Below the pieces are notes generated by a model, which was not told the origin of the DNA, did not search any database, and worked only from the letters and a program-made list of their open reading frames with translations. From positions 1,054,001 through 1,118,000 of the forward strand of contig QEYB01000841.1 in the NCBI GenBank assembly GCA_017562135.1: a DNA stretch of 64,000 nt, given 5' to 3'. Below, piece by piece: positions 13,701 to 25,300 of this stretch; within the stretch, counting starts at the first letter, position 1; the number at the start of each line of letters is the position of its first letter. The stretch comes from Dipylidium caninum (lineage: Eukaryota; Platyhelminthes; Cestoda; Cyclophyllidea; Dipylidiidae). The position numbers and the translations under genes were made by a program.

Positions 13701-13945
13701 CTGCGAAGGTTGAAGGGGTCCTCGATGAAGGAGGATACTCACATAGCGAATTCAAATAATCATTTCTGCAAAGTAAAGTAAGTGACGTTAATAGCATCGG
13801 ACGTGGTGTCTTCCATTGAGTGGCGGCGCTAAGGGCGGATGGAGCGCTGTCATCTCGTCTTCCGTACAACTGGAGTCGATGGGATGAATAACAGCCCTTC
13901 CTCTGCCTTCTCGTCCACTTCACATTTCGCTTGGGCGATTTAAAG

Positions 13946-13969
13946 CGGGGTGGGGGGGGGGGGCGGGGG
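13946..13969. repeat. G-rich tract
   Basis: Runs of 4, 13 and 5 G separated by single bases. It could form a quadruplex or be a point of unreliable base calling. No gene is attached to it. Confidence 0.85.
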
Positions 13970-16900
13970 AATCGCTTTTACTGATGCCAATGAGGCAACA
14001 AACGGGCTCTGCTTTTCTCACTACTTCACCTTCAAAATCGAGGTGATTTTTACTTCGGCGTAGACCGGGTGGAGAGGACGTTACGCTACTGTAGTTGCCC
14101 TCCTAATCATTCGAGTTTCATATTACGAGAAGTAGGACCTCACAAACACGGCAGAGAATTGAACCTGGAATGGAGTTGGCAGATTTATCGTGATTTTTTG
14201 AAAGTCTTCCAGCAAAGCTTTAGATGATGTATAAAACCCAGACTGTTTTTTTTGTTAATTCTTCAACTTTGTCATTGGGCACCGAAACTGACCAGTCCGA
14301 ACATTGGTTGACTCCTTGGCAAATATAAAACTCGAATTTAAGTAAATATTTAAACACGTCCCCGCGGTCCAATTGCTTTGACCGCCAACCACGACCAGTT
14401 ACTTGCTCCGGTTCCGATGAAGATGGTCGACTTGCATTCGGCGGCAAGTTGTGGCTCGAAAAATTTAACGCTATTCACACAGTATTTTGGAGCAAATATT
14501 TTAAAGTATGGACGTCACGGGGTCTCGACCTTAATCTAAAATCCTCAATAAGGAAAGGAGAAGCATGTTTGGACTGTCTCCCCGGCCATTTTGATTTACA
14601 GGTGGAATAGGGGACACTTTCGACCAACGCCGGAGGAGTATTGTTTCCTCAAAACAATTTATTCTTCGTTTCGGATTTGTGGAGCCCACTTTTCCTCCTG
14701 TCTGGCATGCATTTTCGTCTTCTTCTACCACTCCAGACATTTTCAGGCTTCATGGAGATCTCTGAATGACACGCAAGACAAAGTCGAGGGAAAAGACGCC
14801 TCGGATATGACACGAAGTGCATGTGGAGAAGCGGGAGTGAAATTAGGTGGTCATTTGGTCTGCTTGAAGGCGCTTGAAACGCGGGTGGTTTATGCCCCCC
14901 ACCTTCGTGGGCTAGACTTTGGGGCGAGAGGGTTAGAAGGAGAGCGAGGGAGGCCTGTACCGCGTCCTTTTTCCCACACCCGAGCATTTGATAGCCTGTC
15001 AGCGTGCCGAAAGTGAAAGTGAGTTTTGAGCGTTATTTATTGGCATGAAATCGCGATTTGTGGGAAGAAGCTATCGCGGTAAAACACTCCTTCTTCAGCT
15101 ACAGGTGAAGGGCAAATGCGCACGAGGCTTGGGGGAAGACAGGATTATGCGGTATGGTGCGCAATGTGAGTTGTAACCTTACCTGGGGAATCTGAAATGG
15201 GAAGGCTTTCGGTCTCCATCAAATTTGACAAGGGGAGTTTCAGTAATTTTTACGTCGGCTCATCTTGCTGGTTGGGCAGCCTTTGAGTCGTGTGGAGGAG
15301 AAGCTACTAAACCTTCTGGTTTATCACAGCGACAATAAGAGGCGGTAAGTGTTGAAAAAGAGTCGACTTGATCGTAACTTTCAGCCGAAAAGGAAGCCTC
15401 TCTACGCTGGAGTCTGCTTTTAGTCAGAACTATCCCAGGCTTGTTGAGGTGAGGGCATATTTCGAGGCCCTCCTCTTGAAACATTATTTTATCATAACTT
15501 GAGATGTGACGAAAAACCTCTTCAGACAAATTCCCGACGTTGTACGCGTTCGGAACCGTAGAATTATGCATTTCTGAGATTTGAAACAATCCTATAGCAG
15601 AAAAGGGGAAAAGCAATCCCATTTTTCCCTGTGCTCATTAACAGTGAGTTTGTGAAGAGACACGGTCCAATAAACATGTAATTTTTGAAGCTCCGATCAT
15701 GTTTGATTATAAATCCTATTTGCCAGTCAACACATTCTTTTTATAGTAAGTAGAAGAAGGACAAGCAAAGCAGCAAATGGTACTCCCGTTATGTTCTGAA
15801 ACTAAACACGGGTGATAGAGGGTTTAAAAAGCTGGAAAATGGGAACAGGAATCTCGGAGGCGTTGAATAAAAGGGATGACTTCAAATTACAGATGATGAA
15901 GCTCTGTGGGTGACGATGAATTCAAAGGCCCGTCAAGCTATTAGAGTGGCCGGATGGCCATGTTCTAAGGGTCAGAATCACGTCTATTGCACGAGGAAAG
16001 GGTACAGACAAGCAGCTTCGTTTCCTAGAGAATTCACAAAGTCGGCACTCGATCAAGAGCATACAACCTGCGCGTCCTTTTTGCCTCGGAATGAAACGAT
16101 TCTGGACTTGGCGACCTAATGTAGCCGGAAGGGAGAAGGGCGTACTATACAATAATCCTGTACAAAAAACAACAATGGCTTTGTCCAGAGGAAGCACACA
16201 TTGCGACATCTAAACCATCATCAACAGTAAAGAAGGTGAGTGTCTCTGTGAATGCGGTTTTCGAGCCGACCTGAGCATTACAACCACTGTGTATGGTTAA
16301 TAACTCGTGCGGATGAAGCGAGAATTTTTAGAAGAAAAACTCATTTTTCGGCTAACTGAGGATCAAGAGTCTTTCAACTGGATAGCTAGAAGACGTGGTT
16401 TCACACTTTTATCTCATCCACTCTCTTCACCGGATCTCGCGCTGTTGCTTCACCACCCTTCCAGATCGTTAGAGCATCCACCAAGAGGGTGGAACTTCCA
16501 CAATGTTGATAAGTGATAACGCGCTTGGGAGAGTTTTCAACACAAAGTCAAAAAACTTGCTTTAAAAAGATGAAACGAATAACCGCCCATACACTGGCAA
16601 AGGCTGACCAAAACCGATGGAAGTTACGTTGTCACTTAAAATATATGATTTATTTCAACAGTAAAAAAACTTTGATTACTCTTCAAATCGCCTAATAAAT
16701 GAGGAAATGATGTCTTAGTGCGTCACCTTTCCTCCGTACTCCTGTCTAATTGTTGAAGGGGAGAAGAGGATTGCAATTTTGAGCGGTAGTAGAGAGTAGC
16801 TCCATCAACTGGGGCCCGAATGACCTGTCAGAGGAGGTATGCTGTTAATCATGAAGGAGACGGAGACAATCAAAAGCCTCTTCCTACCCAGCGCGTTAAC

Positions 16901-17949
16901 GTCGATGCCTTTGGTGGTCAATTTTCTGCTTCACTTATTCCCCTAAGGTCACCGATGACACGATGAGTCAGCAGGCCTTTGACAGGCCGGTCTACGCTTC
17001 AATCAGAGTGCGAAATGGCATGACCGCCACCTACCCGCCGCAGTGAAGTAGAGGAGAGGGTGCATGGCTTGTCAGACTGTGCTCACGGCGAGACTCATTT
17101 TCGCCGTTCTGCTTAGTGAAGTTGCTTCGATGGCGCATGAAGTAATGGCGATGAGTTGCCTCTGAAGTGGGTTTCCACGTCGCAAAGCTCAGACTTCGCA
17201 TGTTAAAGGGACTTTTAGCCAATTAAGTCGGTTTGCCCGTGAGATAGTGGTCTGCTTCAATCACTTGGTTTCTTCATGTTAACTTGTACGACATTTTCTG
17301 GACAAGGCTTCGAAATGCCTCTTATTTCCAAAAGGCATTCCCAACGGTGGAGAAGTGTGGCCTCAAGGTGGATACGTCGCGAGTGAATTGAGGCTAGCAA
17401 TCTGGCATGTACATCATGGGATGCAAACTCGCACTTCTGTGTGCTGAAAGAAGTTTTAGTGAAGTGGAAAAGACTGCTCTCTTCTCCGTAATGTTAGGCC
17501 TGCACACGGAAAAACAACCCTTACAATATGACTTCAATTTATGTATCAGTAAAATAGGCAATTCGAACTTCATAAAGCCTTCTTCTTCGCAGAAAAATTT
17601 GTTTGTGCACTACGATCACGGGGCATCTGGAAAGTTTTCACCAGTTTATTCTTATTACACGTGATTTTCTCTGTTTGATGGTTCTTAGAGGATTGGATTC
17701 GTCGGAGAGGAAGAGAAGCCCGTTCTCTTGCACTGCCTAGAGGCGCTGGTGACAGGCTTGGGGCACGGGGCGGCAGGGGATTGGCATTACGTCAACCATG
17801 TCTAGGCGTTAATCTACCGTTGGTACAACCACTTACCACCCCATCCGACCACCACAACACCCATGAAGAGGAGGGAAACGGGGGGAGGCAGTGAGTGGGT
17901 GATTGACAGGTTGAGCCAGATGGAAATCAAGTCAAAGCGGAGTCGGGTA

Positions 17950-18070
17950 GCACGCGTGAGTGCGTGCGTGCGACGGTGTGTGCGTGCGTATGCGTGCGTG
18001 CACAGCACACGCCATGCGTGCTGCCTGCATAGGCCAGTGAAAGGGAGCGTGCCTCCTCTCTCTCTCTCTC
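17950..18070. repeat. TGCG-type and CT dinucleotide simple repeats
   Basis: Imperfect TGCG/TGTG repeats at about 17957-18005 are followed by a CT run at about 18054-18070. They sit directly upstream of the TATA-like site at 18088. Confidence 0.85.
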
Positions 18071-18087
18071 GCGCCCTCCCCGTCCTC

Positions 18088-18095
18088 TATAAATA
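18088..18095 (+). promoter_or_regulatory. Possible TATA box
   Basis: TATAAATA in a GC-rich context, followed about 30 bp downstream by a pyrimidine-rich stretch. It lies 3.3 kb upstream of the proposed Notum start codon on the same strand, so it could be the core promoter of a non-coding first exon. This is one motif only. Confidence 0.25.
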
Positions 18096-18810
18096 CGTAC
18101 CGGGCGGACGAGCAGTCCCACAACCTCCTCCTCTTCCTCCTCCACCTCCTTCTTGGGCGAACAGGGTATTATGAGATAAACAACTCATAAGCTTCACCTC
18201 CCACCTTCCATTCCTTCGCTGGCGTACCTCAGGTTGGACAACTTACTTCATCTCATCGTAAGTATCCACACTCTCCTTCTTATGACACCATTCGGTATAA
18301 TAATTAAATCCACAGTAGTTCGGAATCACCTCCATCATTACCGTTAATTCGACCAGTTGAACCGGGTGGGAGCCCGTGAGTGGCATCCACTTGTGCCATG
18401 TGATTTAAACCCAGCTGAGAGCTCATTGACACAACGATAAGGAAGGGCTTCCCGACCTACTCGTGTCCATCGTAGGCTCCACTTCCAGCCACAATACATT
18501 GTTTATAAACGGGACCAGACCAAGCCGTTGACTCTGAAGAAGCGCTGTATGAGCCATTAACTAACCCATTTTTATGAATTTTAGTCCGAATTTTCGAATT
18601 TAAAGTGAATTTTAACTTCTATGCGTATAGACAATTAGTGGTGAGGAGAAAAGACCGGGCGCAGACTACAAAGCTGATGTTCATTCAGTTTCATTTTCTC
18701 GACTTTGAAGTAGTTGAGAGACGGGTGTAGACGAATTCGGGGTGGCCGGGAATGGGCAGTGTCTATGAAGTAAAGAGACAAGACGTGAGTTCTTTTTCCC
18801 ACTCACATGA

Positions 18811-18830
18811 AGTAGTAAGGCGTTACTACT
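18811..18830. repeat. Perfect 8-bp inverted repeat with a 4-bp loop
   Basis: AGTAGTAA and TTACTACT flank GGCG. This could be a small hairpin or a palindromic protein-binding site. No adjacent gene explains it. Confidence 0.6.
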
Positions 18831-21416
18831 TAATAAGTAGGCCTTTTATCTACATAGGCAAGTGGGATTCGTACAGGACTCCATGTCTTTCTTGCCCCGT
18901 AAGTAGCTCTCGGAGAAGGCAGTAATAAGGGAAAGTGACTGATTGGCATCAAATGTTGGGAAACAGGCCCTGACTTTGACTCTCGAGGGGGGACGTGGTG
19001 TGAGGTTGCTTCTGAGCCAGTGTCCAGTCGTTCCGGCAACAGTGTGGAGACCGAACACACCCACTTACGTCCTTCCCGGGGAATAATGACCGCGTATTCG
19101 AGAAAAATACTTCTCAAGACGAAAATCTCGGTCTGTAGTACCTCCAGCCCGACATTGAAGGTCGAGAACTCATTGTTCACGTTACAGGGGTAGGGTTTCA
19201 GGAGTGATTTGTTGTGCTCTGAGCCTCGTACGCAGGAGCAGGGGACATATCCGCGGAGAGTGGCGGTATGTGGATGCGGTCCCCTTCCCGCGCCCCAGGG
19301 ATTTGCTTCCCTTCCACTTGAAAGGAGTCGGCCTAGCGGGAATCTCAATAAAAGACAAAGGTGAAAAAACGGGACTCCTGTTTCCTCCCCCCGCCTTGTA
19401 GACATTTGCCAGACTTGTGCGGCCAAAACCGCAATCTGGACGCCAATTACGGTGTTGGTGTGGGCACAGAATAGGAGTGAGTGGCCATATTTGTGGAAGA
19501 TGAACATGTAGGCAACTGGTTTACCGGGTCCAATAACGCCTGTCTCCCCCTCAGACACAAGTGCTCTCCTCCGCCTCCTTCCACCTTCTAATACGCATTA
19601 ATTTTACTTGCGATCGCCAAAACCACGACTCAGAAAGATGCGTGTTTATTCACCTCCTCGAAGCCTTTCCCCGCCCACGGTCTCTCTGCAGTGCAGTTAT
19701 CCACCACGAGGACACACTATAAACAGGGCGCATCTTGTCTCCGGCGCAAAAATTTGTGCTGTGCTCCGGTGGGTCTCATCCTCCTCCTCGGTCGTCCCAC
19801 GCCCCCACCCTGGCCAGTGGCGTGACATGCGATCGGGATGAACTCAAGACAAAAGACCAAGATGCCGCCAGTTTGGGGAAGACTAATTTTATCGTTGACT
19901 TTTTTGATTTTATATCACACGTTTGGGGCATTTTGCCTTCATTGCTTTGCGACTGGAGCAGTTAAAGAGATGTTGCTGCTAAATTGAGAGAAGCTCAACT
20001 TACCGGTAGGGTGGGAAAGGTAGAATAATTCAAGTGGCTTTGAGATAAGATGCCATTTCCTCTCCTCCACACTTGATGGAAATTTACTCCGCGAATTACT
20101 ACACTTTTGCAATCCTCCTTTTTTTTGGGCGAAATAAAGTGACAAAGTTAGAAAAGGAGATGAGGAAGGGAGGTGGTCGTCAAAGGCAGAGTATCTCCGC
20201 GTCTGAATGTTGGGAAAAGGTCTCCACCTCTTGGCGAAGGACGGAGTGGAGGAGAAGGAAGGGGAATGAAGGAAATGCCAGGTAGAGGGAAATATTTCAC
20301 TCTACCCCTGTGTGTCGGCTGTTGCTGTTGTTGATATTTTCGTAAGACACCTTCGACGACTTCCACACCCGCCCGAGAATAATTCAATTAAGGCGAATAT
20401 TTGTGTGCCCTCCTTCAGTCCGCCCTCCGTCGGTCCGACCGTCCACAGTTATGTGTGTGGAGGGCCGAGAGCACGGTTGGGGTGAGGGCCTGTCCACCTG
20501 GGCTTCCACATCTGACAAAGAAGACAGTTTCTCCCTTCGCCTTTCTTTCTCAGCCTCTCAATTTGTGTGATCTTCGTGTTATGCCTTCTTCCTTACCCCT
20601 TTTCGAGTTTGGAGGAAGTGGGGGAAGAGTTTCGCATGGCCTTTTATTCGTGCTACACAGGAACAAAACATAGAACTATCAAACCGAGACTGAATTAATC
20701 TGTCCCGATGAGTACGCCGACAGCGTGGGAGAATTGTTGAACGGAGTAGACGTCTGATTGCGTTATAGAACTGAACTTCAAAAGCGGGATTTTGAAACTG
20801 CGATTAGGAGAAGTCGTGAGAGAAGGGGAAGAGGATCGAGAGTATGCCGAGCCCACCGCATATGCCGTTCGAGATGTTGGACGCAGGATGCAGAAAAATC
20901 CCAAGAAAACTAGGGGAAATTTCTCGGTGAGATAAGTTCCATCCCACCCACCTCCAAATACCGAGTTGTCTTTGCAGCGGGGAGGCTGGGGCCCACCTCC
21001 TCCTCTCCCACCCTTTCCACACCGCCGCCATCAAAGACTCTGGCTCTAAATCTGGCCCATCTGAGTTGCCTTTGGCACATGTAACAATGTTGTTTGTGTG
21101 TTTTTTTTCGAGCTAAAAACAACCCAGCAGCTGTATTCATTGTCCTCTCCTTCCCTAGATCGTTTTCATCCTCCAGACCTTCATCTGTGAATGTAATTTC
21201 TTGTTTATTCCAAAGCTTACAAAACCCTGTCGGAGCACTGGATCGTGACTCGTGGGGGAGTAGTTGCAAAATCTAAACTAATCGTTTACTGAGTCGGCAC
21301 AACTGTTTCCGCCTCTCGGATCCCGTAGCCATTTACACTTGCGATTATCAAAGAGAAGTTATGACAACACTCGCCTACGAGCTTATTTCACTTCACTTTA
21401 AGGGATCGGTGTCTCG

Positions 21417-22353
21417 ATGCAAAGAGTAGATAGGTGGAAGACCGCTTTCCTCCTGCTAGTGACTCTTCAGGTCCTCCGATTGCAAGCATTCGTTCAAGGC
21501 TACCGACGGATGAGTATTGCTGTGAATTCGTCCACTGTGAATCCCCACCACCGGTATTCCGAGGCCTACCCAGCTCTCCCGGGCCTGGTACGCCTACAGT
21601 ACATCCAACTATCGCAATTACAAGGTCTTCCACCTCCGCTTCTTCCGCCAATCAGACGTCCGATGTAATGATGGAACCATGGCAGGGTTGGTGACCTCAC
21701 TTAACTGATTTTGAACCTGCTTCTCACCTATTTGACTTCAAGCTTACCTGGCTCTCTGGAAACCCACTAAAATGCAAGCGCCTGTCATTCGGGCCGATAA
21801 GCCACCACTAATTACAGCTTCAATAACCATGCTTGATTGAAATTTCTCCAAACTTTTAGCGGTGAGGAAGCCTTTAAGAAGGAGAGACTCCTAGGCGAAG
21901 GGTAAATATGAGGATTGGAGACAGGATTTTCGGTTCAGTGACTTTCCCTTTGAAGTCTGTTGACCTCCCGACAGCACCGGCTCTGGGGAAACAGATGACT
22001 AACATCGAGACAGACTTCTGCCAACGAATTGGCTGACCACCGAACAACCTGTCAAATGTTCTTAGTTTTGGAGCTGTTGTCTAGCAACGATTGGTGTCGA
22101 GGTCTGAAATTTTCAATTTCTGAATGCACCGGAAATGTGTTAGAAGAAGAAGTGTTCTGGTAGAAATCATTTCGTGCTTATTAGGCCTGTTTCTGCAAGG
22201 CAAAAGAAGCTTTTTTTTCTCCATACATCTCACTCCGGTAAATGCCGATAAGGCAGCCTTTGATTAGTTCAAAGTTGTCTTGATCGCGCTTGAAATGCCT
22301 GACCTTCACAAACTTCATCGGCTTATCCGCCTGCTTTCAGTGTCGTGGACCAA

Positions 22354-22384
<31 letters not shown>

Positions 22385-25300
22385 CTTCTTCTTTTCGGCC
22401 AAAAAGGTAGAAAGTTCTCAGCTCGACAGTAAAGACGGTGAAGCTTTTAATTTTTTATTTTCGTTAATAAAAATTTTAGTTACATTATCTCGGTGGAGAG
22501 AAGGAAATTTTAGCGGCTCAAAGCCTTCGCTTTCCGCCGCGGAAAGTCGTCTGCTACCTCGCCAATCTCCATGTCACCACAGTAGAGTAAAATTCAAAAT
22601 AAAAACTTTTTAACTATTTAAATAGATAGGTGCTTTCAATAATGAAGACGAGTAAATTGTTACTTCCCTCCCCTGTGTTGTCAAAGAGTTGTAAGTAAGT
22701 GGTGTAGACTTAACTCCACCCAATATCCTGTCCATTTCTCCACATGGACACCGGCTAGTCGTCATCGTCAGAGAGTCCATCAACAGCGACACCAGTTTTT
22801 CATGCCTTCCTCGCCCACGTTATTGTTGGCTCCTTCCACTGGCATAATTCACAATCACCCACAGGGAAATCTTTCTGTCACTCGGTTCGCTCTCACCTCA
22901 CCTCGGAAGCGGCACATTCGGTTTACGTAACAGTTCATGCGGTGCAGTGCGCCAGACTCACGTGAAGTGGTGGAGCCAGCGTGTCAGCGACCTCTCCTGT
23001 GAACCAGACGAGTCTGCTCGGCGGAGGATGATGTAGGCCTTCAGAGCGGTGAGGAGGTAGGAAATTTAAACAATTAGACCGGCTGAATAGGAGGCAAGGA
23101 AGCAGGGTCGAGGAATCTTGCACTTCCCCTAATTTCGACAGTCTTTTATTATACCGCTCATCAAGGTGGGACATTCTTTTTGTCCGCGCGTCCGCACGAC
23201 GGAGGCGGAGCTTTGAACCCAATTTTCTTGCCTCCACCAATTAGCGTTGGGCCTTTTTGGCTTTTTGGCGCCTTTTAATGAAATGTCACCGCGTGACACG
23301 ATGTGAGCCTTAGACTAGTTCAAACTCTCAGTAGAGAAGGCGAAGGTGGAGGAGGGAAAAGACACAAGTTGTCGGATGTTCAGCGATTTCTTTAACCGCC
23401 TACGTTATAAAAAGTACACGAATATCTCACCCTTGTGTAGTTTGTACCGCGTAACTGCCGAGGTTCACTCCCCGATAAGGGAAGGAGACTTGGTCCTGCC
23501 CGTGAAGGGACAAAGTCGGATTTCGCATTCATCAGCTCCCGAAGTTCACAATTCGCAGACTGTCTGATTACGGTCAAATTAGTGGGTCGAATGATAATTA
23601 AATTGTTGCCAATTTGTATTACTTTCACGTCCAATTTCTTCTCTTTTTTTTCTCCTTCCTCCTTCCCGTCTTTCCGTCGACAGACCACCTGCCAACTCCC
23701 GCATTTCCTAAACATTTTTTTCTTATCTGTGAAATGGCGAGAAATGGGAGAGATCGGCTTCTTGACAGCCGACATCACATTGACAGGTCTCCTCCTTCCT
23801 ACGCCTCACCTCTGGACGCAATGACTGAACGAAGGATTGAAGATATACGAAGGAATTGCTGTTGCCCCAATGGTTGTTGCTTACCGTCTCATTCGTGAAG
23901 TGAAGGGATAACAGTCGTACTAAAGCTCGATGCCATTAGTGCGCCTTTTCGATGACTTTAATTCTCACCACTTCGTCGATCTGCCATAAACTCAACTATT
24001 TCTGCAGCAGGCTTTCCACACAAACTCCTATCCTCAGCTCTCTTTGCGTAATGGCAATACTCCTTTCCTCTTCTTGCCTCAGACACGCATTTTCCTCCCG
24101 GAAACATTTTTTTTCCTTTAAGTTCCCTATCGTCTCTCACCGCTGGGGACGAATGAAAGATCCGGGTAATTGTGTGCTTATGCAGCCGATTGACTTTTGA
24201 AGGCTCCAAGACCCTACGCCACTTCCTCAGCCCTAAAGTCCGCCAGTTAGAAGGAGTTTGTGAGAAGATGCCGACATATTAACAAGGAAGGTAGTAGAGA
24301 ACCATGAGTGGACGAAAAATGCTCTCTCTCCATCCAGCCTCTTAGGAAGACGCGACTTCGTAGTATGCAAACTCCTCCTCAGTAGTTACGCCGATCCAAA
24401 TTAATCTTCGCGAGGGAAGTGAAACGACAATCCGAGAGAATGGCATGTCCCAACACAATATCTTTTGGATAAATTTTGCGAAGGTATATCCTGAGACTAA
24501 AAGGTTTCAAGGGTTGTTTTGCTTACAAACGGACATCATCTTCGGCAAGTCACTGCAAATGAATAGCAGAAACTAAGTGAAGCTGTGAAATGAGATATTA
24601 AATTAATGTGAGAACACTCTCGGTCTATTCACCGTATGAATTCTGAATCCTGAATCCCGTATTTGTGTCTTCCAGTTTTTATTATTTTGTAAAACGAATT
24701 GTATATTCAAAAATCACTGATAAAATTGGCAGGATTTCGAATAACTCAACTTTGCTTTGCCTCTTCATCTTAATTGTCGTTCTCTTTGTTCTTGGTCATA
24801 GCTATTACATTCGACGAGCGAAAAACGCAAATTCGAGAAACTGGATGATCTACCTCGAGGGAGGGTGGTATTGTTTCGATGAGGCGACGTGCATTTCGCG
24901 CCAAATCACAAATCAGGCCCTTTTCTCCTCTCGTACCTGGCACATGAATCGTTACAGTAAGGCATCTCCTCTGACGCTTTAACATCCCCGCTTCAGTAGG
25001 TGGCGTGCTATCCTGGGATGATCGGATCAACCCCACCTATCACAACTACAACACGATGTAAGTCATTGACTTCAATAATGGTCTTACTTTCCAGCTTCGT
25101 CCCCTACTGCTCAAGCGATCTCTGGACGGGCAAGAAACGCGAACGAACTGGAGGTAAGCATAGTCGTATCTCCCTACAGACAGGTTTAGCCTTCGAAAGT
25201 GTAAATGCTACTTATGAGTAGTGAGTAGCAAACATCCCCAGCGGCAGCTTGATTCTTTTGTGAATACATATTTCAGGCTACTACTTCCACGGGTCAAGAA

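Larger units (their letters stand above)
7176..21416. other. Gene-poor 14-kb region upstream of Notum
   Basis: No open frame here shows a recognisable domain or a run of phase-matched exons. The stretch is visibly richer in G+C than 36-64 kb, which is why long chance open frames appear on both strands. It holds short simple repeats, a TATA-like site near 18088 and an inverted repeat at 18811. It probably contains the 3' UTR of the SS18-like gene on the left and the regulatory region and 5' UTR of Notum on the right. A fast-evolving gene or non-coding RNA cannot be excluded by eye. Confidence 0.5.

Noticed and set aside
24665..24801. Apparent transmembrane segment just before the Notum LEGGWYC exon
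   Set aside because: The hydrophobic stretch is the pyrimidine-rich end of an intron. The acceptor at 24800-24801 joins cleanly to the CNDGTMAG exon at 21686.
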